From: an uncultured Blautia sp.
Lineage (GTDB): Bacteria > Bacillota > Clostridia > Lachnospirales > Lachnospiraceae
Length of the DNA: 5,392 nt
Direction of reading: 5' to 3'
NCBI GenBank assembly: GCA_934394595.1
Contig: CAKRRX010000162.1
Location: 1 to 5,392 of the forward strand
The position numbers were made by a program, and so were the translations under genes. The first letter of the stretch is position 1. Each line of letters starts with the position of its first letter. Shown here one piece after another: positions 1-5,392 of the stretch. A model generated the notes under the pieces. The model made no database searches and was not told the DNA's origin. It saw nothing but the letters and a program-made list of their open reading frames with translations.

Positions 1-12
1 GACAGCTTGTTT

Positions 13-41
13 ATATTACCACTGCCGCAAGGAGAAGTCAA
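13..41 (-). promoter_or_regulatory. Candidate sigma-A promoter for the next gene to the left
   Basis: The minus strand has TTGACT (41-36), a 17-bp spacer and TAATAT (18-13), a near-consensus housekeeping promoter directed towards position 1. A second -10 reading, TATAAA at 15-10, would give a 20-bp spacer like those of MerR-controlled promoters. The spacer shows only a poor dyad, so a MerR reading is speculative. The promoter lies just past the operon terminator, so the gene beyond the left edge is probably a separate transcription unit. Confidence 0.55.
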
Positions 42-43
42 GC

Positions 44-59
44 ACTTTTTACAAAAAGT
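44..59. repeat. 16-bp AT-rich inverted repeat next to the candidate promoter
   Basis: The arms ACTTTTT and AAAAAGT are perfect complements separated by two bases. The repeat sits two bases upstream of the -35 hexamer of the leftward promoter, a position fitting an operator or an A-tract UP-like element. It has almost no G/C in the stem, so it would be a weak terminator on either strand. Confidence 0.5.
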
Positions 60-83
60 TTCATATTTTTTTGTACATAAATC

Positions 84-112
84 AAAAAAGGGAAAAACGC
101 TGTTTTCCCTTT
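84..112 (-). terminator. Rho-independent terminator of the operon
   Basis: On the minus strand, AAAGGGAAAAC pairs with GTTTTTCCCTTT across an AGC loop, with one bulged T. The stem runs straight into a T tract (six T's, three of them able to pair in the stem). It begins 14 nt past the stop codon of the secreted-protein gene, as expected for the end of the transcript. Confidence 0.8.
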
Positions 113-126
113 CCCCTTACTGCTCT

Positions 127-837
127 TTATTTCATTTTTCCCTTCATTGTAAAAGACTTAAAATTATTTCCTCCCATTGGCTGGTAAGGTCCAAAACATA
201 CCACAACCTTCTTGCCTGGCTTGATATAGAACTGGAACTTTGAATATTTCATCTGCATGATCGGCTCATATCCTCTGTAGGATACTTTTATTGCATAGGT
301 ACTGGCAATTCTTTGTTTCACTGTATTTCGGTTTCCGGCAATCACATCCTGGATCCCAAGCTTTTTTCCATCCCTGAGGCGATAGGTAAGCCCATATTCA
401 TGGTAATTTGCTACACCACCGGCATACCATTTTGATACAAATTTGAAGCTGATGTATCCCTTTCGATTATATACAGGCTCACAGGTTACCGTAGCATAGT
501 ATTTGGAACCATAGTTTTGACGACTGGGATTATGCTTGTCCATCTCAAAATACTCAAAAAGACTTCTCTTATTGCCAAATGTTCTCTTATAATCTGCACG
601 CAGGGATTTATTGATTTTCTTAATTGCTGCACTGTTGCCTTTCAGCTGCGGCAGCTGATAAAGATACTTTGCACTCATTCTTCCATATTTTCTTGTTTCC
701 TCTTTGTTGATCATCTTGTAAGAAGCATGGGTTGCTGCTTTTACCGAGACACTACCCACATTTTCCGAGGCAAAAACTATTCCCATCAACAAGCAGAATG
801 TACACAACCATCTAAATACTTTTTTTCCAATTTTCAT
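127..837 (-). CDS. Secreted basic protein, DUF3298 (RsiV/PdaC-like) domain
   Basis: This 236-residue protein begins with a signal peptide: basic MKIGKK, a hydrophobic core WLCTFCLLMGIVFA, and a probable signal peptidase I site after VKA (Ala34/Ala35). There is no lipobox and no later membrane helix, so the mature protein should be released or wall-associated. Two segments recall DUF3298, the C-terminal domain found in the anti-sigma factor RsiV and the deacetylase PdaC: GGVANYHEYGLTYRLRDGKK (140-159) followed by LGIQDVI, and the end motif FYIKPGKKVVVCFGPYQPMG (203-222), matching the usual FYL...PYE..PY pattern. No deacetylase domain or anti-sigma helix is attached, so neither enzymatic activity nor sigma control can be claimed. 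The mature chain has about 40 Lys/Arg against 11 Asp/Glu, so it is strongly basic and may bind anionic wall polymers (inference). It is the last gene before the terminator. The ATG has AAGGAAGGG ten nt upstream. The family call is from motif resemblance and is moderate; the coding call is firm. Confidence 0.85.
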   Translation of the reverse strand: MKIGKKVFRWLCTFCLLMGIVFASENVGSVSVKAATHASYKMINKEETRKYGRMSAKYLYQLPQLKGNSAAIKKINKSLRADYKRTFGNKRSLFEYFEMDKHNPSRQNYGSKYYATVTCEPVYNRKGYISFKFVSKWYAGGVANYHEYGLTYRLRDGKKLGIQDVIAGNRNTVKQRIASTYAIKVSYRGYEPIMQMKYSKFQFYIKPGKKVVVCFGPYQPMGGNNFKSFTMKGKMK

Positions 838-847
838 ACTGTTCCAT

Positions 848-856
848 CCCTTCCTT
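848..856 (-). promoter_or_regulatory. Ribosome binding site of the secreted protein
   Basis: AAGGAAGGG lies ten nt before the ATG at 837. A second ATG at 847 is too close to this site and opens only an 11-codon frame, so the start at 837, which gives a proper signal peptide, is preferred. Confidence 0.7.
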
Positions 857-866
857 TTCCGATGCT

Positions 867-995
867 TTATGCCTCTTCATTAATCTCCTTCAACAGTTTT
901 TTCTTCTGCTTTTCAAAGATCTTAGGCAGCAAAAGCAAAAGCACAATACACACCGCCATTCCCAGTATTCCTGTAAAAAACAATATTATTCCCAT
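867..995 (-). CDS. 42-residue single-pass membrane microprotein
   Basis: A short frame runs from ATG (993-995) to TAA (867-869). It encodes a hydrophobic helix at about residues 2-24 (MGIILFFTGILGMAVC, then IVLLLLLP), followed by a charged tail rich in Lys and Glu (KIFEKQKKKLLKEINEEA). The start has a perfect AGGAGG at 1005-1010 with 9 nt spacing, which is the strongest translation signal in the window. The site overlaps the kinase stop codon by two bases, suggesting translational coupling. The basic tail directly after the helix suggests N-out, C-in topology. The frame fills most of the otherwise empty interval between the kinase and the secreted-protein gene and ends 29 nt before the latter. 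No family is recognised. A role as a partner or modulator of the kinase is inferred from position only. The alternative is a non-conserved leader, which the strong ribosome binding site and clean membrane-protein pattern make less likely. Confidence 0.75.
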   Translation of the reverse strand: MGIILFFTGILGMAVCIVLLLLLPKIFEKQKKKLLKEINEEA

Positions 996-1004
996 AGGAC
1001 TCGT

Positions 1005-1010
1005 CCTCCT
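1005..1010 (-). promoter_or_regulatory. Ribosome binding site of the microprotein, overlapping the kinase stop
   Basis: A perfect AGGAGG lies nine nt before the ATG at 995. Its first two bases are the last two bases of the kinase TAG stop codon (1009-1011), so ribosomes terminating on the kinase message occupy the site. This favours coupled translation. Confidence 0.85.
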
Positions 1011-3039
1011 AGCTCAGCCAGCCGTTTTGTACGGCCTGATTATACAGGTCTTCCAGCCGCTGCATTTCCATATCATTCACATTATTTTCCAGCTGCTCCT
1101 GATAGAGTTCCTGTGCTTTTTTGTAGTACTCGCTAAAGCTCTTATAGCTTCTGCTTTCCTTGGGCAGTGCAGCCTGCTTTGCAACCTCCAGAAATGCAAG
1201 ACCTTTATAGGTACGGTAGTTTTCTCCATAGTTTTCCTGAAGTTCAGAAAGAATCTCTGCTGATTTTCCGTATTCCTGCATATTCTGATACAGAGTAGAA
1301 AGATTATATTCCGTCTCATAATCCTCCATTCCCTGATTTTTTATCTGTTCAAATACTGCAATTGCCTTCTCGTAATAACTGGTATCATTCTGCATATTTC
1401 CAAGTTCACTATAGACCCCTGCCAGCTTTTCCAGTATCCCGATATTATATTCTTTCGGAAGGGAACCTCTGGCCTGCTCCAGAAGAGATGCGACCTCTTC
1501 TTTTCCATTTGCACTGCTGTCCAGATTTTCCATGGATTTAGCTGTCATTAAATATGCCCGCATTTTCAGGTCGTTGTCCTGGGTTTGGCCGATACAGTCT
1601 GAAAACAGATTTTTTGCCTCCTCAAATCTGGAAGATGCAAACAGGATTTCGCCCTCTACATAGTTTACATTTACAGAATCCAATCCATTTTCCTTTGCTT
1701 TTCCAAGAATTTCTTCTGCCTGGTCAAAATCTCCTTTTCTGGCCAGAATGATAGCATAATTCCGATAATAATCCCCATTTAAAGGAGACAGCGCAACGGC
1801 CTTCTCATAGCAGTCTGCAGCTCTTTCGTAGTCTTCCATATTCTCATAGGCATCTCCCAAAATGCTGTACACACCATCTATGTTCTCTGTGTTTTTGAGA
1901 AGTTTTGAATTAGAAAGGATCTGGGAATTGATAAAGTCAATACAATCCCCATAGCGTCTTTGCTGACTCAGGGAAACAGCCTTTTCATAGTAAGCATCCA
2001 GGCGGTCTGGCAGGATTTTGACTGCTTTTTCATAATATATTTCGCTATTGTCATAATCCTGCTCGGACACACAGCGGCTTTCCTTTTGAATCAGTTTCTC
2101 ATATTCTACCACCTTATCTTTTCCCATGCGTACATAGCCCAAAATCGCCATCCCGCAAAAAAGCAATGTTCCCACAAGTACTGCACAATATCCCATTCGC
2201 TGCTTTTTCACAAGCGCTCTGTAACGTTTGTCTTTCTGGGAAATATTCTGGAGATCGGACATCAATTCCTTGGAAGTCTGATAACGTTGTTCCGGATCTG
2301 GTTCCAGACATTTCATGATGATTCCGGCAAACACATCATTGATATTTTCCATATTCTCCCGGATATCCTCCACATATCCATCCAGATCTGCCTCCGGCTT
2401 TACTCCAGTGAGAATATGATATATGGTTGCCCCCAGACTATATATGTCAGAACGGGCATCTATATTTTTCCACATAGAACGATCTGATTCATTTTGATTG
2501 TAATGAAAGGCCGAAATCTGCTCCGGAGCCGCATAGCCTTTGGTATAACCGCCGATCCATGCATCATCACTGTCAAGAGTGGCCGAAATATTAAAATCAA
2601 TGAGACAGATGTTTCCCTCCGGAGTCAACATGATATTTCCCGGTTTTATGTCCCCATGGACAATTGGAGGAGTCTGTCCATGGAGATAACATAAAACAGA
2701 ACACATCTGCTTCATCCAGATCATCACCGATTTTTCCGGAAAAATCCTTCCTGCATCCAGATATTGTTTAAAAGAATTTCCCGGAATAAAATCCATAACT
2801 GTGTATATGTCACCGTTTACAGTGAGAAAATCCAATACCTGAGGAAGTCCTGTATGATGAAGATGTTTCAAAAGATCTGCCTCTGCCCGAACATCCACAA
2901 AGTCTTTTATATCTGATTTTATCTGCTTCAGCACAACATACTTTTTCAGATTTTTGTGGTATGCCTGATAAACCACTCCACTGTTTCCGCTTCCTATTTT
3001 TCCTATGATCTGATAAGTTTCTGGAATATCCTCAAACAT
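1009..3039 (-). CDS. Transmembrane serine/threonine protein kinase with C-terminal TPR repeats
   Basis: This 676-residue protein starts at an ATG with AAGGA nine nt upstream. Residues 9-265 are a Hanks-type kinase domain: glycine loop GSGNSG (16-21), ATP-anchoring Lys38 in VVLKQI, likely helix-C Glu53, catalytic loop HGDIKPGN (128-135, Asp130, Lys132, Asn135), metal-binding Asp148 in DFN, APE at 171-173, Asp198 in DIYSLG and Arg252. HGD replaces HRD, making it a non-RD kinase, and the DFG glycine is Asn150. All directly catalytic residues are present, so activity is expected. A basic stretch (RALVKKQR) precedes one hydrophobic helix at about 282-304, which places the kinase domain in the cytoplasm and residues 305-676 outside. 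The outer part holds about nine TPR-like helix pairs, clearest at 386-420 and 421-454. It has TPRs where PrkC/PknB-type kinases carry PASTA repeats. Its ligand and substrates are unknown. The duplicated-domain gene lies 18 nt upstream and a membrane microprotein gene 13 nt downstream. Confidence 0.95.
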   Translation of the reverse strand: MFEDIPETYQIIGKIGSGNSGVVYQAYHKNLKKYVVLKQIKSDIKDFVDVRAEADLLKHLHHTGLPQVLDFLTVNGDIYTVMDFIPGNSFKQYLDAGRIFPEKSVMIWMKQMCSVLCYLHGQTPPIVHGDIKPGNIMLTPEGNICLIDFNISATLDSDDAWIGGYTKGYAAPEQISAFHYNQNESDRSMWKNIDARSDIYSLGATIYHILTGVKPEADLDGYVEDIRENMENINDVFAGIIMKCLEPDPEQRYQTSKELMSDLQNISQKDKRYRALVKKQRMGYCAVLVGTLLFCGMAILGYVRMGKDKVVEYEKLIQKESRCVSEQDYDNSEIYYEKAVKILPDRLDAYYEKAVSLSQQRRYGDCIDFINSQILSNSKLLKNTENIDGVYSILGDAYENMEDYERAADCYEKAVALSPLNGDYYRNYAIILARKGDFDQAEEILGKAKENGLDSVNVNYVEGEILFASSRFEEAKNLFSDCIGQTQDNDLKMRAYLMTAKSMENLDSSANGKEEVASLLEQARGSLPKEYNIGILEKLAGVYSELGNMQNDTSYYEKAIAVFEQIKNQGMEDYETEYNLSTLYQNMQEYGKSAEILSELQENYGENYRTYKGLAFLEVAKQAALPKESRSYKSFSEYYKKAQELYQEQLENNVNDMEMQRLEDLYNQAVQNGWLS

Positions 3040-3048
3040 ATATGTCCG

Positions 3049-3053
3049 TCCTT
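3049..3053 (-). promoter_or_regulatory. Ribosome binding site of the kinase gene
   Basis: The minus strand reads AAGGA (followed by CGG) nine nt before the ATG at 3039. It sits in the 18-nt gap after the stop codon of the acidic protein and fixes the kinase start. Confidence 0.8.
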
Positions 3054-3057
3054 AATT

Positions 3058-5392
3058 TTAGTATAAATTCGTATTGTCCTGTACATTGACATTTAAGCTT
3101 CCGGTTCCGGCATCCATTTTTCCGCTCAAAATCACCAGATCCTGCACGCCTTCTTCTTTGGAAGCCAGTCCATTTGCCACTGGATCCGGCACTGCAGACA
3201 AATCCTGTCCCGGATTGTTCACAAGATCCATGGTATCCAGTACACCCGTGCTTTCCGTAATCCAGCTTCCGCTAAGTCCTGCAGATGCAGCAGAGGACAT
3301 AAAGGAATCGCTTCCACCCTCCGCAGCTGTTCCACGGTCATTATTAAAATATACCGTTGATCCGTTAAGGATCGTAACTGCATTTAACATAGAACAGGTA
3401 CCGCCATAAATGCTGTAGGTCTCCAGACTGGTGCGCACACTTGGTGTACCCTGACCTTCCTCCACATTAGAATAGTTGGAAACAATGCCAATTATAAAGC
3501 TGCCTCCCTGATCTTTTAAGAAACAGGTCTGGCTCATTTCATAACTCATATCTGACATTGCCTGACTCAGTCCATTGGTGCAGGGAACTGTAGTGGAAAC
3601 CAGCTCCACGGCAGAATTATTCACACGGTAAATATCCCACACAATCTGTCCGGACTGAACCCGTATCACCAGAAGTTCCGGAAGAGTGTCACCATCCAGA
3701 TCTGCTTTATGCACTCCCAACACTCCATCCAGACCTATCACAGAGCCAGTTCCATAATCATAACTCACTGCCTGGGAAGTAACCTGCGTATACATCGGCC
3801 AGATATTTTCATTTACATATGCCTCCAGAAGCTCATCCGGTGATGCGGCAGATTCTTCACTTCCTGCATTTTCATCGTATGTATCTTCTTCATATCCATT
3901 TTCATCATATCCGTTTTCATCGTATCCTGTGGAATCTCCGGAAACCTCACTGCCTGGATTTTCTTCCGGACTGATCACTTCCATACCACTATCTGCAGCC
4001 TGACTGTCATCAGAAGGAATAGTTGCTACCTGCTCACCGTTGTTTTCTTCCAATGTGTAATCACTGCCCGGAGCAGGTTCCGGTCCCCAGTAGTCATCAT
4101 CTAATGCAGCCCCGTCATCTTCCGGATTGTAATAGGTTCCATCTGTTGTTGCTTCCGGAATTCCATATTCTGTCATGGTGACTTCTTCCGCATTTTCCGC
4201 TGGTGCCTCAGTGCTGACATCTGTAGTTTCCTGTGTGCTGTCCTCTGGCACAGGTTCCGTGGTGGAAGGATCTTCTACGGGCTGTTCTTCCGGATTTTCT
4301 CCCTCTGAAGTGTTTTCCTGATCTGGCTGTTCTTCCCCGTTCTGTGCATCTTCTTCCTCTGGAGTCTCACCTGGCAGCGTTACCAGATTTTCCATCTCCT
4401 GGTAGCTTCCGGCACAGTCCTCCGTACTGGGATGATCAAGAATATTCAAAGAAATCATTCCGGTATTGGCACCCATAAGTCCATTTACATAGGCAACATC
4501 CTGTACACCGTTCTCAATTGCCGCCATACCATTTCTCAGAGGATCTGGTACGCCGGATACACTCTGTCCCGGATTGCCTGCCAGATCCATAGCTGCCAGA
4601 AGATCTGCACTTTCCGAAATCCAGCTTCCATCCATTCCCATTGTATTTAATGCAGCTACAAAATCGGCGGTTCCGCCATTGTCTGTATCATTACCAGTAG
4701 AAGTACGTATTATTGTACCATTTCTCATGGCAACAGCATCCTTCATCACAATATTGTCACCATCCAGTGTATACAGTTCCACATCGGTCTGTACCACTCC
4801 GGCTCCTGTACCGGCATCATTTCCATTGCTGTTTGATGCAATACCGATGCTAAATGTACCGCCCTCATCCTTCAGGAAGCAGACCTGTGTCATGCCATAA
4901 TTGCATTCCGGCACAACAGTCAAAAGGCAACTGTTGTATGCCTGTATGCTGCCTGTCAGAACCACCTGGGAGTCCTTTACCCGATAAATGTCAAAGCCCA
5001 TAGCTCCATTATACAGGTTTACAACCAGCAATTCCAGATTTCCGTCTCCATCCAGATCTTCAACCTGATAGGAAACAGTTCCATTTACATCAACAATCTT
5101 GCCGGAAGCACAGTCATAGGACGCAGCCAGGTTCTCAAGCAATGGACTGGTTGGCAAAATATTCTGCTCTACATAATTGTACAAAGTTTCTGAAGGATCT
5201 GCCTGGGAAACTGCCGGAACCTCCGGATCACCGGTAATCTCCGGGTCCTCCGGATCCTGTGGGATATCTGTGACTCCCGAGTCTCCCGGATCCTGTGGGA
5301 TAGCTGTGACTCCCGGGTCTACCGGATCCTGTGGGATAGCTGTGACTCCCGGGTCTACCGGATCCTGTGGGATAGCTGTGACTCCCGGGTCT
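3058..5392 (-). CDS. Partial acidic, repeat-containing protein with duplicated DxDxD-loop domains (N-terminus beyond right edge)
   Basis: The frame is open from the TAA at 3058-3060 to the right edge, giving 777 visible residues. A TTG at 5184 could be taken as a start, but it has no ribosome binding site and the coding frame continues upstream through it, so the true start lies outside. Numbering from the Asp at 5391, residues 1-60 are 12-residue repeats (DPGVTAIPQDPV). Residues 67-317 and 517-769 are homologous domains. Residues 320-519 are an acidic linker with 62 Asp/Glu and no Lys or Arg. Each domain has a DLDGD loop followed by ELLV (112-120 and 564-572), a DIYRV block, CFLKD-GG-F-IGI-SN, GSWI-ES and NPGQ..S.VPDP. 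The loop resembles the Ca2+-binding loops of FG-GAP/VCBS-like repeats; metal binding is inferred. No signal peptide, anchor or catalytic motif is visible. Surface location is inferred from composition and repeats. I do not recognise a named family. The kinase gene starts 18 nt downstream, so the two are probably co-transcribed. Confidence 0.88.
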   Translation of the reverse strand, partial: DPGVTAIPQDPVDPGVTAIPQDPVDPGVTAIPQDPGDSGVTDIPQDPEDPEITGDPEVPAVSQADPSETLYNYVEQNILPTSPLLENLAASYDCASGKIVDVNGTVSYQVEDLDGDGNLELLVVNLYNGAMGFDIYRVKDSQVVLTGSIQAYNSCLLTVVPECNYGMTQVCFLKDEGGTFSIGIASNSNGNDAGTGAGVVQTDVELYTLDGDNIVMKDAVAMRNGTIIRTSTGNDTDNGGTADFVAALNTMGMDGSWISESADLLAAMDLAGNPGQSVSGVPDPLRNGMAAIENGVQDVAYVNGLMGANTGMISLNILDHPSTEDCAGSYQEMENLVTLPGETPEEEDAQNGEEQPDQENTSEGENPEEQPVEDPSTTEPVPEDSTQETTDVSTEAPAENAEEVTMTEYGIPEATTDGTYYNPEDDGAALDDDYWGPEPAPGSDYTLEENNGEQVATIPSDDSQAADSGMEVISPEENPGSEVSGDSTGYDENGYDENGYEEDTYDENAGSEESAASPDELLEAYVNENIWPMYTQVTSQAVSYDYGTGSVIGLDGVLGVHKADLDGDTLPELLVIRVQSGQIVWDIYRVNNSAVELVSTTVPCTNGLSQAMSDMSYEMSQTCFLKDQGGSFIIGIVSNYSNVEEGQGTPSVRTSLETYSIYGGTCSMLNAVTILNGSTVYFNNDRGTAAEGGSDSFMSSAASAGLSGSWITESTGVLDTMDLVNNPGQDLSAVPDPVANGLASKEEGVQDLVILSGKMDAGTGSLNVNVQDNTNLY
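3085..3843 (-). other. Duplicated domain, copy B
   Basis: This segment encodes visible residues 517-769 and matches copy A throughout. Its loop is Asp564, Asp566, Asp568 and Glu572 (DLDGDTLPE), so the acidic ligands are kept although the glycine at the sixth loop position is lost. Codons differ widely between the two copies even in identical protein blocks, so the duplication is old, unlike the near-identical 36-bp repeats further right. Confidence 0.85.
3835..4434 (-). other. Acidic Pro/Glu/Ser/Thr linker between the duplicated domains
   Basis: Visible residues 320-519 contain 62 Asp/Glu and not one Lys or Arg in 200 residues, with frequent Pro, Ser, Thr and Gly. This composition indicates a disordered, strongly negative spacer. 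It ends in a Tyr/Asp/Glu/Asn repeat just before copy B. Such linkers are common in exported Gram-positive proteins; its function here is unknown. Confidence 0.9.
3868..3924 (-). repeat. 15-bp microrepeat encoding YDENG units
   Basis: Within the acidic linker, 15-bp units encode YDENG, YDENG, YEEDT and YDENA in tandem. The first two units differ by only two or so bases and the later ones are degenerate. It is a small in-frame expansion that adds regularly spaced tyrosines to an acidic segment. Confidence 0.85.
4441..5193 (-). other. Duplicated domain, copy A
   Basis: This segment encodes visible residues 67-317 of the acidic protein. It aligns end to end with copy B through the shared landmarks YVEQNILP/YVNENIWP, DLDGD...ELLV, FDIYRV/WDIYRV, CFLKD, IGIASN/IGIVSN, GSWISES/GSWITES, NPGQSVSGVPDP/NPGQDLSAVPDP and GVQD. 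Asp112, Asp114, Asp116, Asn118 and Glu120 form a candidate Ca2+-binding loop. The cysteine before FLKD is kept in both copies. Confidence 0.85.
5245..5388 (-). repeat. 36-bp in-frame tandem repeat (four copies, running off the right edge)
   Basis: Four head-to-tail 36-bp units begin at 5245, 5281, 5317 and 5353, and the first four bases of a fifth reach the window end. The two rightmost full units are identical. The unit at 5281 differs from them by one base, and the unit at 5245 differs from that at 5281 by four. Each encodes 12 residues (DPGVTAIPQDPV or a variant), and a degenerate further unit is visible at about 5212-5247 (DPEITGDPEVPA). Every unit contains a GGATCC. Because 36 is a multiple of three, copy-number change would alter stalk length without breaking the frame. 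There are no spacers, so this is not CRISPR. Confidence 0.97.

Noticed and set aside
44..72. Rho-independent terminator on the plus strand (inverted repeat followed by a T-rich stretch)
   Set aside because: The stem is almost purely A/T, the T run is delayed, and no plus-strand gene is visible upstream. It is kept only as an inverted repeat.
7..243. A 78-codon open frame on the plus strand
   Set aside because: It crosses the candidate promoter and the terminator and overlaps the 3' end of the secreted-protein gene in antisense. It has no protein features.
815..847. A start at ATG 847 just ahead of the secreted-protein gene
   Set aside because: It opens only about 11 codons in another frame and lies right against the ribosome binding site. 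The ATG at 837 gives a full signal peptide and long frame.
517..1263. A 248-codon open frame on the plus strand
   Set aside because: It lies opposite three well-supported minus-strand genes, has no domain-like pattern and is biased in composition (rich in Phe, Cys, His, Ser), as expected for an antisense shadow.
1077..1319. An 80-codon minus-strand frame inside the kinase gene
   Set aside because: It is an out-of-frame shadow within the conserved TPR-coding region, with no start signal.
1960..2487. A 175-codon open frame on the plus strand
   Set aside because: It is antisense to the kinase gene, covering the membrane helix and part of the kinase domain, with no plausible ribosome binding site or family pattern.
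3074..4900. Several plus-strand frames of 70-110 codons opposite the acidic protein gene
   Set aside because: They mirror the strongly biased acidic and repeat coding sequence and show no independent coding features.
5245..5392. CRISPR array suggested by the 36-bp repeat length
   Set aside because: The units are directly adjacent with no spacers and are in frame with a coding sequence, so they are protein-coding tandem repeats.

Overview
The window looks like a piece of a low-to-mid GC Gram-positive (Clostridia) chromosome, most likely a gut Lachnospiraceae-type bacterium. This placement is an inference from the A/T-leaning base composition, strong AGGAGG-type ribosome binding sites, a Gram-positive signal peptide and the style of the kinase. 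No marker gene is present. All four supported genes lie on the minus strand, tightly packed, and read from right to left. They probably form the 3' part of one operon whose beginning is beyond the right edge.

Layout in transcription order. (1) 5392-3058: a large, very acidic, probably exported protein whose N-terminus is outside the window. The reading frame is open to the right edge and enters it through a 36-bp in-frame tandem repeat (12 residues per unit). Two homologous domains of about 250 residues follow, each with a DxDxDxxxE putative Ca2+-binding loop. They are separated by a 200-residue linker that has no Lys or Arg. (2) 3039-1009: a membrane Ser/Thr protein kinase with an N-terminal cytoplasmic kinase domain, one transmembrane helix and a long TPR-rich C-terminal part predicted to be outside the cell. 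Its catalytic loop reads HGD and its DFG motif reads DFN. (3) 995-867: a 42-residue single-pass membrane microprotein that is easily missed. Its AGGAGG ribosome binding site overlaps the kinase stop codon. (4) 837-127: a secreted, strongly basic protein resembling the DUF3298 domain of RsiV/PdaC-type proteins. A rho-independent terminator at 112-84 closes the operon. Left of it, 1-60 carries a candidate promoter for the next gene, beyond the left edge.

Reading of the whole (inference): this resembles an envelope signalling cassette. It pairs a transmembrane kinase with an external TPR platform, a probable surface protein with repeat stalks and duplicated domains, a small membrane partner, and a secreted basic protein of a family tied to cell-wall or lysozyme sensing. 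The strong charge contrast between the first and last products suggests they could contact each other or the wall. The signal sensed, the kinase substrates and any phosphatase cannot be seen here.
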